Below are positions 32,766-40,638 of a stretch of 64,000 nt of DNA, one piece after another. This stretch comes from Mycobacterium sp. MYCO198283 (lineage in GTDB: Bacteria > Actinomycetota > Actinomycetes > Mycobacteriales > Mycobacteriaceae), in assembly GCF_021213805.1 (NCBI RefSeq), contig NZ_JAJQJI010000006.1, positions 186,001 through 250,000 of the forward strand, given 5' to 3'. The notes beneath the pieces are model-generated. The model searched no databases, had not been told where the DNA came from, and saw only the letters and a program-made list of their open reading frames with translations. Every line of letters begins with the position of its first letter. Positions within the stretch are counted from its first letter, which is position 1. The translations under genes and the position numbers were made by a program.

Positions 32766-33886
32766 ACCGGCCGACCCTTCCACTGCAGCGTGCCGCGCCG
32801 CCGGCCGGCGAAGGACGACGCCAGCAGCTCCAGCAGCGCCAGCACCGACAGCGGGTGGGCCAGCGCCTCCCAGGCGAAACCTGAACCGCACCAGCGCGCC
32901 GCGACGAGCCGGCCGAGCACACCGGCGGCGTAGCCGACGGCGCCGGTCCGCGAGCCGGTGAGCGCCGCGGCGGCGGGCAACACGTAGACGACCGTCAGCG
33001 CCGTGGCGACGGCCACCGCCCCCGCGGGCGAGCCGAACGCCGCCCACAGCGACTTGCAGTACCCGTCGCGCAGCTCGCGCCCGCTGGCGTACATGCGGCA
33101 GACGGCCAGGGAAGAGCCGTCGGCGATGCCGGTGCGCCCGCCGGACGCCCGGACCGCGCGCGCCAGGAAGATGTCGTCGAGCACCGCGTCCGCCACCGCC
33201 GCCCATCCACCGGCACACGCCAACGCCTCGGCGGTGACGAGCAGGAATTGCCCGTTGGCGGCGGCCATCGACGGCCGGCCCGACCGCTCGGCGATCCGCA
33301 GCGGAAGCGTCGTCAACCACGACCAGGCGAGCAGCGGCTGCACGAGCCGGCCCGCCCAGCCCGCAGCGAGCTGACGCGGCCACGGCGAGAGCAGGTCGAG
33401 CGGTTGGGGCGTCCGCAGCATCGCCACGCCCGCCGCGACGGCGTCGGGGGAGAGCACCACGTCGGCGTCGACGAAGACCAGCACCTCGCCGCGCGCGGCC
33501 GCGGACAGCTGCGCGCACGCGTGCGGCTTCCCCAGCCAGCCGGGCGGCGGTTCGGCGCCGGTCAGCAGCCGCACGCGGACATCGCCGTTAGCGGTCCCGG
33601 TGACGACGTCGGCGGTGCCGTCGGTGGAGCGGTCGTCGAGCACGAGGATCTCGGCGTCGTCGAGCCCGCGCTGGTCCAGGAGCGACCGGATGGTCGGCCC
33701 GATGCGGTGGGCTTCGTTGCGGGCTGGCACCAGCACGGACACCGCGGCGGTCACCGGCGGCGGGGGCTGCGGGGGGCGGCGCAACAGCCGCCGGTTCACC
33801 GCGGCGTGGGCGGCTCCGGCGCACGCGAGCACCGAGCCGGTGGTCACGAGCCCGCGTAGAGTTTCGGGAAAACGCACTGCGGGCAC
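32762..33886 (-). CDS. family 2 glycosyltransferase, CruG/CrtQ-like
   Basis: A 374-residue membrane-bound glycosyltransferase. One N-terminal helix comes first (about 12-28). The catalytic domain carries SVLVPARNEAHRI, LDDRSTDGT, the metal-binding FVDADVV and a later acidic VLDDIFLARAV. Two or three C-terminal helices close the protein. Homologues add a sugar to hydroxylated carotenoids, and the pairing with a CruF-like hydratase and a CrtI-like desaturase supports this. The GTG start is six bases after TAGAGT, so the message is probably leaderless. Confidence 0.8.
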   Translation of the reverse strand: MPAVRFPETLRGLVTTGSVLACAGAAHAAVNRRLLRRPPQPPPPVTAAVSVLVPARNEAHRIGPTIRSLLDQRGLDDAEILVLDDRSTDGTADVVTGTANGDVRVRLLTGAEPPPGWLGKPHACAQLSAAARGEVLVFVDADVVLSPDAVAAGVAMLRTPQPLDLLSPWPRQLAAGWAGRLVQPLLAWSWLTTLPLRIAERSGRPSMAAANGQFLLVTAEALACAGGWAAVADAVLDDIFLARAVRASGGRTGIADGSSLAVCRMYASGRELRDGYCKSLWAAFGSPAGAVAVATALTVVYVLPAAAALTGSRTGAVGYAAGVLGRLVAARWCGSGFAWEALAHPLSVLALLELLASSFAGRRRGTLQWKGRPV

Positions 33887-33900
33887 CTGAAAACTCTACG
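33855..33900. promoter_or_regulatory. 10-bp inverted repeat around the glycosyltransferase start
   Basis: CGTAGAGTTT (33855-33864) and AAACTCTACG (33891-33900) are perfect inverted copies 26 bases apart. The right arm contains the -10 box TAGAGT (33898-33893, minus strand), six bases before the GTG at 33886. A repressor bound here would block a leaderless carotenoid-gene promoter. Confidence 0.5.
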
Positions 33901-33962
33901 AGCACGCGCTGCACCGGTCCGCAGGCACGTCGCCGTGCCGAACGTATAGCGGAGGTCCTCTG

Positions 33963-34745
33963 GTGGCGTTGGCTGTGCGTGAGGTGGCTGTGCGCACGGT
34001 TCGGCCGGTCTGGCTCTTGGTGGCCGCCGCGATCGGCGTGCAGATCGCCTACCCGCTGATGCCCGACGGGCTGCGCAGCGAGGTGACGGTCGCGAGCGTC
34101 GTGGTCTTCTTCGTCGCCGCGCTCGCCGACGTCACCCGGCTGCACGGCCGGATCGGCGCGCTCACCGTGATCGCGGTAGCCGGTGGTGGCGGCCTGCTCG
34201 CCGAAGCGGTCGGCGTGGCCACCGGCTGGCCGTTCGGTGCCTACAGCTACACCGGCACGCTCGGCCCGGAACTCGTCGGCGTCCCGATCGTCGTGCCGAT
34301 GGCGTGGGCGATGATGGCGTGGCCCGCCCTGGTGGTCGCCCGCACGCTGGCGGTGCGTACGCCCGCCGTGGTCGCGGTCGGCGCCGCCGCCCTCACCGCG
34401 TGGGACGTGTTCCTCGACCCGCAGATGGTCGACGCCGGTCACTGGCGGTGGTTCGATCCGCAGCCGGCGCTGCCGCTGGTGCCGGGCATACCGCTGACCA
34501 ACTTCGCCGGGTGGCTCTTGGTGTCCGCGCTGGTGATCGCACTGCTGCACCGCACGCTGCCCGACACCGGCCGACCGTCGGCGCCGGCCGCGGCGCTCTA
34601 CCTGTGGGTGTACTTCTCGTCGGCGCTCGGCCACCTCGCGTTCTTCGGCCTGCCCGGTTCGGCGGTGGTGGGTGGCGTACTGATGGGCGCCGTCGCCGTC
34701 CCGTTCGCGGTGACGCTGTGGCGCCGCCGCAAACCTCAGCCCTGA
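33963..34745 (+). CDS. CruF-like carotenoid hydratase family membrane protein
   Basis: A 260-residue polytopic protein of the carotenoid biosynthesis (DUF422) family that includes CruF, the 1-prime,2-prime carotenoid hydratase, and bisanhydrobacterioruberin hydratase. About seven helices are visible. The conserved polar motifs lie between them: GWPFGAYSYTGTLGPELVGVP, AWDVFLDPQMVDAGHWRW and GIPLTNFAGW. GGAGG precedes the GTG. It is divergent from the CruG-like gene across 76 bases, so the two transcripts can be controlled together. Confidence 0.8.
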   Translation: MALAVREVAVRTVRPVWLLVAAAIGVQIAYPLMPDGLRSEVTVASVVVFFVAALADVTRLHGRIGALTVIAVAGGGGLLAEAVGVATGWPFGAYSYTGTLGPELVGVPIVVPMAWAMMAWPALVVARTLAVRTPAVVAVGAAALTAWDVFLDPQMVDAGHWRWFDPQPALPLVPGIPLTNFAGWLLVSALVIALLHRTLPDTGRPSAPAAALYLWVYFSSALGHLAFFGLPGSAVVGGVLMGAVAVPFAVTLWRRRKPQP

Positions 34746-35389
34746 GTGGGCCAGGCGTTCATCGACACGAACTCGGCGAGCGGACGCGCAGTCGCCCACT
34801 GCTCCAGCTCGAGCACGGGCCGGTCGGGAAAGTCGGGCACCGGTCCGAGGCACAGCACCGCCACCGGCGCTGCGCCCGGCGGAAAGCGAAGCAGTTCGGC
34901 CAGCGCGGCGGGGTCGAAGAGCGACACCCAGCCCATGCCGATGCCTTCGGCGCGGGCAGCGAGCCACATGTTCTGGATGGCGCACGCCACCGACGCCAGG
35001 TCCATGTGCGGCATGGTGCGGCGGCCGAAGACATGGCGCTCCCGGTCGTCACCGAGCGCCACCACCAGCAGCTCGGCGCACTCCCGGATGCCTTCGACCT
35101 TCAGCGCCAGGAACTCGCGATCACGCGGCCCGAGCGCTTCGGCCGTCAACAGCCGCTCGCGCTCCACGAGCGCGTGGATGCCGTCGCGCACGGCCGGATC
35201 GGTGATCCGGATGATGCGCCACGGCTGCATCAGCCCGACGCTGGGCGCGGCGTGCGCGGCGTGCAGCAGCCGCGCCAGCACGCCGTCCGGCAGCGCGGCG
35301 CCCGCGACGAAGGTCCGCATGTCGCGCCGCTGCGCGATGGCCCGGTACACCGCCCGGCGCTCAGTGTCGCTGAAGGCGTGCTCGGTCAT
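34736..35389 (-). CDS. bluB: 5,6-dimethylbenzimidazole synthase BluB
   Basis: BluB breaks down reduced FMN with oxygen to make the lower ligand of vitamin B12. The 217-residue product shows a nitroreductase fold with the BluB pattern: RRDMRTF near the start, HAAPSVGLMQPWRII, the SVACAIQNMWLAARAEGIGMGWVS helix and the terminal PVLELEQWATARPL. The Asp needed for flavin destruction is likely in the DMRTF loop. The ATG is seven bases after TAGACT (leaderless). Its end overlaps CruF's by ten bases. No other cobalamin gene is in the window. Confidence 0.85.
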   Translation of the reverse strand: MTEHAFSDTERRAVYRAIAQRRDMRTFVAGAALPDGVLARLLHAAHAAPSVGLMQPWRIIRITDPAVRDGIHALVERERLLTAEALGPRDREFLALKVEGIRECAELLVVALGDDRERHVFGRRTMPHMDLASVACAIQNMWLAARAEGIGMGWVSLFDPAALAELLRFPPGAAPVAVLCLGPVPDFPDRPVLELEQWATARPLAEFVSMNAWPTQG

Positions 35390-35396
35390 CGCCGGC

Positions 35397-35418
35397 AGTC
35401 TAGGGACAGCCCTACACT
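35397..35418. promoter_or_regulatory. back-to-back leaderless promoters
   Basis: TAGACT (35402-35397, minus strand) stands seven bases before the bluB ATG, and TACACT (35413-35418, plus strand) seven bases before the ATG at 35426. The two -10 boxes are only ten bases apart, so polymerases would compete for the site. Confidence 0.6.
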
Positions 35419-35425
35419 TCCGCCC

Positions 35426-35719
35426 ATGCCCGGTCCGCCGCTGACCGACGACGGACACCACGTCGTCATCGAGGGCCGCCGCTGGCGGGCCACCGACCCG
35501 GCCATCCCCGCTGAGCGCCGCGCCGAGCTGACGCGCATCCTGATGGCGTGGCGACGAGAAGTGCGGCGCTGCAAGGGAACCGACGACGAGCCGCGCGCTC
35601 GGGCGGGGGTGCACGCGTGCAAGGTGGCGCTGGGGGAGCGGGGCACGCCGCCGTGGTGGGAGCAGACCGACGCGCAGCGCCGCGCCCGCTGGGAGGCTGA
35701 CGTCCCGACGCCTTCCTAG
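35426..35719 (+). CDS. conserved small actinobacterial protein
   Basis: A 97-residue soluble, Arg/Trp-rich protein beginning MPGPPLTDDGHHVVIEGRRW, with helix RAELTRILMAWRREVRRCKG and an ending rich in Trp. Similar short proteins, often labelled biopolymer transporter Tol without evidence, are common in mycobacteria. No function is known. The message is leaderless from TACACT. Its TAG shares CTAG with the stop of the opposing glycosylase gene. Confidence 0.65.
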   Translation: MPGPPLTDDGHHVVIEGRRWRATDPAIPAERRAELTRILMAWRREVRRCKGTDDEPRARAGVHACKVALGERGTPPWWEQTDAQRRARWEADVPTPS

Positions 35720-36531
35720 CGTCGGTCCGCGGCCGGGCCGGGGCCGGGCTGGCAGGTCGGGCACCACCAGGTGCGACGCTGCTCGGGATCGTTCGACACC
35801 TCGGCGACCACCCGCACCGTCGTGCCGCACCGCAGGCAGGGCCGCCCAGCGCGTCCGGCCACCCAGTGCTGCTCGCCCTTGCGTCGCACGCCGGTGGTGA
35901 CCTGCATGGCCCCCGGCGTGGTGGCCGAATGCCGCAGCGCGCGGGCGCCGAGCTCCAGCACCGCGGGCACGTCGACGGCGCCCACCGGCGTCCAGGGGCT
36001 GTGGCCACGCAGATAGCACAGTTCGTTGGCCCACAGGTTCCCGAAGCCGGCCACGCAGCGCTGGTCGAGCAGCACGGCGACGAGCGGCCGCTCGGGGTGT
36101 TCGGTCATCCGGCGCGCGGCCTCGGCGGCATCCCAGTCGTCGCGCAGCGGGTCCGGTCCGAGGTAGCCGACCAGCTGGTGCTCGTCGCGGGTCTCGACGA
36201 GCTCGACGACCGGGATCTTCACGCCGTAGGCGGCCGGACCGTCGGTGCGCATCACGATCCGGACGTCGGGCATCACGGTCGGCGGCAGCCAGCGACCGGT
36301 GTGCGACACCGTCCAGGAGCCCGACATCAACAGGTGTGTGTGCAGCGTGAGGCCGTCGGAGAGCCGGGTGAGCAGGTGCTTGCCGTGGGTGACGTGCTCC
36401 AGCACCGTGCGGCCGGCGAGGTCGGCGGTCGCATGCGCGGGCACGCGGAGTTCCCCGCGCGTCAGCACCCGGTCGCGCAGCGCGTCGTCGAGCCGGCGGG
36501 CCAGCGCGTAGACGGTGTCACCTTCGGGCAC
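35716..36531 (-). CDS. Fpg/Nei-family DNA glycosylase, Nei2-like
   Basis: Nei-type glycosylases remove oxidised bases and nick the backbone. In this 271-residue protein the catalytic Pro2-Glu3 follow the initiator (GTG-PEGDTVY). HGKHLLTRLSDG, HTHLLMSGSW, the helix-two-turn-helix region DQRCVAGFGNLWANELCY and a C-terminal zinc finger of CLRCG and CPTC are intact. This layout resembles mycobacterial Nei2. The S4-domain gene ends seven bases upstream, so the two form an operon. It converges on the small protein gene, with stops sharing CTAG. Confidence 0.87.
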   Translation of the reverse strand: MPEGDTVYALARRLDDALRDRVLTRGELRVPAHATADLAGRTVLEHVTHGKHLLTRLSDGLTLHTHLLMSGSWTVSHTGRWLPPTVMPDVRIVMRTDGPAAYGVKIPVVELVETRDEHQLVGYLGPDPLRDDWDAAEAARRMTEHPERPLVAVLLDQRCVAGFGNLWANELCYLRGHSPWTPVGAVDVPAVLELGARALRHSATTPGAMQVTTGVRRKGEQHWVAGRAGRPCLRCGTTVRVVAEVSNDPEQRRTWWCPTCQPGPGPAADRR

Positions 36532-36538
36532 GGTTCTC

Positions 36539-36907
36539 CTACGGGATCCGGCTCGCGCGCCACTTCTCCAGGCGTCGCCGATCGCGTTTGGTCGGCCGGC
36601 CCGCGCCGCGGTCACGGACCGCGACGGGCACGGCGGCCACCGGCGGCACACTCGGCGTCCGGTCGAGATAGCAGGTGACGGCGTCGGCGGCGCCCACCCG
36701 CTTTTGGATCACCCGCACCACTTCCACGACGCGCGTGCGGTCGTGGATCAGTGCGCGCACCTCGTCGCCGGGCGCCACCGACGTCGACGGCTTGGCGGGC
36801 CGGTCGTTGACGCACACGTGCCCGCCTCGGCACGCCGCGGCGGCGTCCGGGCGAGTCTTGGTCAGCCGCACCGCCCACAGCCAGCGGTCCACCCGCGTCG
36901 ACTCCAC
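36539..36907 (-). CDS. S4-domain RNA-binding protein (Hsp15-like)
   Basis: A 122-residue protein with an N-terminal S4 domain (RVDRWLWAVRLTKTRPDAAAACRGGHVCVN, residues about 5-35) and a basic C-terminal tail (GRPTKRDRRRLEKW). Hsp15 proteins bind stalled 50S subunits that carry peptidyl-tRNA. The GTG at 36907 is the only start that begins at the conserved domain. It is the first gene of a two-gene unit with the glycosylase. Confidence 0.82.
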   Translation of the reverse strand: MESTRVDRWLWAVRLTKTRPDAAAACRGGHVCVNDRPAKPSTSVAPGDEVRALIHDRTRVVEVVRVIQKRVGAADAVTCYLDRTPSVPPVAAVPVAVRDRGAGRPTKRDRRRLEKWRASRIP

Positions 36908-36958
36908 GTGTCCATGATGCCGAGCGTGGCCGCCCGGCCGCCGGGGTACGGCCGATGG

Positions 36959-37276
36959 GTGAACCGCGACCGACTGCAGGCGCGCTACCGGGAGCTGGTG
37001 CAGCACACGCTGCCGCGGCTCGGCCGCGACGGTCGGTGGGCGGTGGTCAACGACCACTGCTTCGGCCGCATCCTGCTCGACCATGCCGTCGGCCGCTGCT
37101 GGTACGACGTGCTCGACCGCCGCCGATCGCCCGCCTTCGCCCAGTTGACCGACGACCAGCTCGCCGCGGCGGTGGCGCTGGGGGAGCGTATCGCCGAGGA
37201 GGGCGACCTGCTGCTGCGCCAGCTCAACGCGCAGAGTCTGCGCTGGCGCGGCAAGCGCGTCAGGCCGTCGCGTTGA
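36959..37276 (+). CDS. conserved hypothetical protein
   Basis: A 105-residue soluble protein beginning VNRDRLQARYRELVQ. Its conserved-looking core is AVVNDHCFGRILLDHAVG followed by LTDDQLAAAVALGERI, and it ends QSLRWRGKRVRPSR. The family has no function I know. The GTG at 36959 is chosen because the ATG codons at 36914/36917 would leave almost no room for a promoter beside the divergent S4 gene. The end overlaps the FKBP gene by 17 bases. Confidence 0.6.
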   Translation: MNRDRLQARYRELVQHTLPRLGRDGRWAVVNDHCFGRILLDHAVGRCWYDVLDRRRSPAFAQLTDDQLAAAVALGERIAEEGDLLLRQLNAQSLRWRGKRVRPSR

Positions 37277-37892
37277 GGATCTTGATGGCGAAAATCAGCG
37301 TGTCGCCGGGCAGGATGCCCGCGCTCGGCTGGCCCTCGGGGTAGCCGTCGGCGGGGACCATGGCGACGGCCACCGTCGAGCCGACCTGTTGCCCGGCGAT
37401 GGCCTTCTGGAACCCCGGCACCACGCCGTCGAGCCGGAAGTCGACCGGCTGCCCCTGGGCGTAGCTGCTGTCGAAGACCGTCCCGTCGCGACCGTTAACT
37501 CCGAGGTAGCACACCGACACCGACGCCGCTGTGCCGACGACCGGTCCGTCGCCGCGATGCAGCGTCTTCACCTGCGTCTCGGTGACGGAGAACGGGGCGG
37601 TGACCTCGACTTTCGGCGCCGCCGTGTCCGTCGAGCCGGTGACGGCGACGCTGCCGGTGGCGCCTTTCAGCGTCCATTCGGGGGCACCGCCCTGCGCCGG
37701 GGCCGCCGACGGGCAGGGGCCGGGCGCGGCCGGGCCCTCGCTGAGCACCGGCGGCACCCAGTCGTCGACGGCGGACTCGCTCGTCGTCGGGCTGGTCGAC
37801 GCGGAGCCGTCCGAATCGGAACCACCGCAGGCCGACAGTGCGAGCACGAGCGCGGCGAGCGCGGCGGACCAGAGCAGGCGTCGGATCAACAC
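37260..37892 (-). CDS. FKBP-type peptidyl-prolyl isomerase lipoprotein
   Basis: A 210-residue exported lipoprotein. The signal helix ends in the lipobox LSAC (Cys22), followed by a Ser/Asp-rich linker. The FKBP domain occupies the C-terminal half: CYLGVNGRDGTVFDSS, a VVPGFQKAIAGQQVGS segment corresponding to the VIPGxxxAL-GM-G motif, and GYPEGQ near the end. FKBPs catalyse proline isomerisation, here probably outside the membrane. The start is a GTG. A preceding Cys-rich segment (PCPSAAPA, CYLG) may form a disulfide. Confidence 0.83.
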   Translation of the reverse strand: MLIRRLLWSAALAALVLALSACGGSDSDGSASTSPTTSESAVDDWVPPVLSEGPAAPGPCPSAAPAQGGAPEWTLKGATGSVAVTGSTDTAAPKVEVTAPFSVTETQVKTLHRGDGPVVGTAASVSVCYLGVNGRDGTVFDSSYAQGQPVDFRLDGVVPGFQKAIAGQQVGSTVAVAMVPADGYPEGQPSAGILPGDTLIFAIKILNATA

Positions 37893-37962
37893 GCCGCAAC
37901 GCTACAGCGGGTGGACGCACCCCCGGGCCGAGGTCACGTGCGATGCGAGCGTCTCCTCGACG

Positions 37963-38699
37963 TCACAGATCGACCGCGCCACCGTCGACGAGCAGTTCGG
38001 TACCGGTGGTGTAGGTCGCGTCGAACGCCAGGAAGAGGATCGCCTTCGCCACTTCCTCGGGCTGGGCGAGTCGCTGCATCGGGTTGGCGGCCCTGAGCTC
38101 TTCGAGGAACTGTTGTGCCGCCTCGGCGGGCATCGACTTCTGGAGGATGCCGGTGTCGGTGGGGCCGGGGGAGAGGCGTTGACGCGTATCCCGCGGCCGA
38201 TCAGTTCGCCCGCAAAGGTGCGGGTCAGCGAGCGCAGCGCCGCCTTGGTCGCGGAGTAGACGCTCGTCGAGGGTATGCCCTTGGTGTTGCTGACCGACGT
38301 CGTCAGCACCACGGCGCTTCCGGGCGCCAGGAGCGGGATGAACTTCTGCAACGTGAAGAACGGCGCCTTGGCGTTGATGTCGAAGATCTCGTCGAACTGC
38401 TCGGGGGTGGTGTCGTCGACCGACGCCGCCAGCGTCGCGCCCGCGTTGAGCACCAGCGCGTCGACGCCGCCGAATGCGGTGGCCGCGCGGTCGGCGAGCG
38501 CGTCGATGCCCGTGCGGGCGTCGAGTTCGGCGACGATGGCGGCCGGGCCGAGTTCGGCGCGCGCCGCCGCCACCGACGCCGGTGTTCGACCGGTCACCAG
38601 GACGCGAGCGCCGCCGGCGGCCAGCAGTCTCGCGGTGGCCAAGCCGATGCCGCCCGTCCCGCCGGTGATGACGACGCGCTTGCCGTCGTAGACGCTCAT
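37963..38699 (-). pseudogene. short-chain dehydrogenase, interrupted by a one-base frameshift
   Basis: A classical SDR of about 245 residues: GGTGGIG cofactor loop, NAG at strand 4, catalytic Ser in TTSVSNTKG and YSATK. After GIRVNA the frame breaks near 38170-38177. Adding one C there continues SPGPTDTGILQKSM and the normal C-terminus to ELLVDGGAVDL and TGA at 37963-37965. The length is 3n+2, which fits one missing base. The catalytic residues precede the break but the substrate-binding end is lost. An AGGGAAG site precedes the ATG. The LysR regulator is divergent and probably controls it. Confidence 0.85.
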
Positions 38700-38782
38700 G
38701 TCGGTGCTTCCCTTCGCCGGTGTGCCTCCATGTCGAGTGTTCGGCGGAGCGACATCGGTGTCCAAAGCCTGTTCGGCACACC

Positions 38783-38803
38783 GCCATGCCGGATCGGCAT
38801 GGC
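38783..38803. promoter_or_regulatory. LysR-type operator palindrome
   Basis: GCCATGCCG and CGGCATGGC are perfect 9-base arms around GAT. The site contains T-N11-A, the LysR recognition form, and lies between the divergent SDR and LysR genes. Confidence 0.7.
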
Positions 38804-38843
38804 CACGGAATGCCGGGACCGGCGGGCCGCGTTGCTGCCGGGC

Positions 38844-39740
38844 ATGACCGACCTGGGATCCGACCTCGACCTGCGGCTGGTGCGGTACTTCTGCGTCGTG
38901 GCGGAGCACCGGAGCTTCAGCCGCGCGGCCGCCGAGCTGCACGTGGCCCAACCGGCGCTGAGCCGGCAGATCCAGCGGCTGGAGGGTCGGCTCGGCCTGC
39001 GGCTCTTCGAGCGGACGCCGCGCGGCGCGCTGCTCACCAAGGGGGGTGAGGCGTTCCTGCCGGAGGCGCAGGCGCTGCTGCGGGCCGCCCGCCGGGCGGT
39101 GTCGACGGCCCGTGCTCATGCGCCCGGCGGAACGCTGATCGTGGGGTACGTCGAGGATCTCGTCGTCACCCCGGCCGTCCGCGAGCTGCGCCGTCGCCAT
39201 CCGGGGGCCGTCATCGCCACGCGGCACCTGGAGTGCGACGAGGCGGCGTTCGCCGACGGCGCGGTGGACGTGCTCGTCGCGCGCGCCCCGCTGCACGTGT
39301 CGGCCGACGACGTCCGCCTGACCCCGCTCTACAACGAACCGCGCATGGTGGTGGTGCCCGCCGACCATCGGCTTGCCGGGCGGCCGTCGGTGACGCCGGC
39401 CGACCTCGTGGGCGAGAACCTCGTCTGCCCGCACGGCGGCGCGCTCGGCAGCCATCCGCCCGATGCACTTGCCGAGGCGCCCTTGGGCCGGCGCTCCGCC
39501 GGTCCGGTCGGCGAAAGCTTCGAGGACAGGCTCGAGTTGGTGGCCGGCGGTCTCGCCGTTGCGCTCCTCCCGGTGGGGGACCGGCGGCCCACGCTGCGCC
39601 CCGATCTCGTCACCATCCCGGCGCACGGCTTAGCGGCCAGCGAAGTCGTCGTCGTCAGCCACACCGCCGACCCGAATCCGCTCGTCGCCGAATTCCTGCG
39701 GACGGCGCGCGCCCGCCTGACCGCCGCCATCGCGCCGTGA
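38844..39740 (+). CDS. LysR-family transcriptional regulator
   Basis: A 298-residue regulator with the N-terminal winged helix-turn-helix (LRLVRYFCVVAEHRSFSRAAAELHVAQPALSRQI) and a periplasmic-binding-protein-like effector domain (about 95-295). The LDLRLVRYF start and the linker helix are typical. The ATG at 38844 is used since the domain begins a few residues later; an ATG at 38799 is in frame but unnecessary. It faces the broken SDR gene across a 21-base palindrome, the normal layout of a LysR regulator and its target. Confidence 0.88.
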   Translation: MTDLGSDLDLRLVRYFCVVAEHRSFSRAAAELHVAQPALSRQIQRLEGRLGLRLFERTPRGALLTKGGEAFLPEAQALLRAARRAVSTARAHAPGGTLIVGYVEDLVVTPAVRELRRRHPGAVIATRHLECDEAAFADGAVDVLVARAPLHVSADDVRLTPLYNEPRMVVVPADHRLAGRPSVTPADLVGENLVCPHGGALGSHPPDALAEAPLGRRSAGPVGESFEDRLELVAGGLAVALLPVGDRRPTLRPDLVTIPAHGLAASEVVVVSHTADPNPLVAEFLRTARARLTAAIAP

Positions 39741-39835
39741 CTGATGTATGACGCCGGCCGCGGGACCGGGCGCTTCGCGATTGGCCGGTTCCGCCGCGGG
39801 TACTGCGTCGGCCGAACGCGACAACAGGAGGAAGC

Positions 39836-40189
39836 ATGGCGAGTGGGGTATCGACGGTCTGGTTGCCGGTGGACGACATGGACCGGGCGGTGAAGTTCTA
39901 CGGCGAGACGCTGGGCTTGAAGGTCACGTCGCAGAGCGACGACTGGACCGAGCTGGACGCCAACGGTCTCACCATCGGCCTCAATGCGCGCGAAGAGACC
40001 CACCAGGGGCGGGGTGGCGGCGCGGTGATCACCTTCCAGCCGGAGAACGACATGTATCACGAGGTGGAGCGCCTCACCGACGCCGGCATCGAGTTCGAGG
40101 TCAGTCAGCATCCGTGGGGCCGCATCGCGGCGTTCAAGGACTCCGAGGGCAACGACCTGCAGTTCTACGAGGCGCCGCAGCTGGGATGA
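39836..40189 (+). CDS. VOC-superfamily protein
   Basis: A 117-residue vicinal-oxygen-chelate protein: STVWLPVDDMDRAVKFYGETLGL opens the first module and TDAGIEFEVSQHPWGRIAAFKDSEGNDLQFYE closes the second. The late Glu in FYE is the usual metal ligand, but the first-module His is not evident. GGAGGAAG precedes the ATG. The deaminase gene overlaps its stop (ATGA), so the two are coupled. Confidence 0.82.
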   Translation: MASGVSTVWLPVDDMDRAVKFYGETLGLKVTSQSDDWTELDANGLTIGLNAREETHQGRGGGAVITFQPENDMYHEVERLTDAGIEFEVSQHPWGRIAAFKDSEGNDLQFYEAPQLG

Positions 40190-40608
40190 CGCCACCCGAC
40201 CGCATCGATCGGGCGCTCCTCGACGCGGCGAATGCGCTGCTGCGGCGGCGCCGGCGGCCGGGTCTGCACTCGGTCGCGGCGGCGGTCCGGACGGCGGGCG
40301 GCAACACCTACGTCGCGCTCGACGTCCGGTCGCGCAAGTCACCGGTGTGCGCCGAGCCGTGCGCGGTGTCCGCAGCGCACTCCGCGGGTGACTACGACAT
40401 CGAGCGGATCGCGGCAGTGGTGCTGGCCGGGGACGACGGACAGCCCGCGGTCATCGCCCCGTGCGGCGCCTGCCGGGAGTTGTTGCACTTCCACGCGCCC
40501 CGCGCCGAGGTGCTCGTGCAGGACGGCGCGCAGCTGGCACGCGTCCCGATTGCCGAGCTGTTCCGCTACCCGGACATCCCGTCGCAGCCGTACGAGTTGG
40601 GTGAATGA
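40186..40608 (+). CDS. cytidine deaminase-fold protein
   Basis: A 140-residue zinc-dependent deaminase. The ligand and catalytic-base motif is CAEPCAV, with a Cys in place of the usual His, and the second motif is APCGACRELL. These three Cys would bind zinc and the Glu would shuttle protons, as in tetrameric cytidine deaminase and blasticidin-S deaminase. The length is normal. The substrate could be cytidine or a related nucleoside. It overlaps the VOC gene by four bases. Confidence 0.82.
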   Translation: MTPPDRIDRALLDAANALLRRRRRPGLHSVAAAVRTAGGNTYVALDVRSRKSPVCAEPCAVSAAHSAGDYDIERIAAVVLAGDDGQPAVIAPCGACRELLHFHAPRAEVLVQDGAQLARVPIAELFRYPDIPSQPYELGE

Positions 40609-40638
40609 GCCGGGACACGGCGGACGTCGCCTCGGCCT

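Noticed and set aside
39736..39835. A tRNA or structured RNA in the longer gaps
   Set aside because: No cloverleaf with a TTCGANNC arm and matching acceptor stem was found here or in other gaps.
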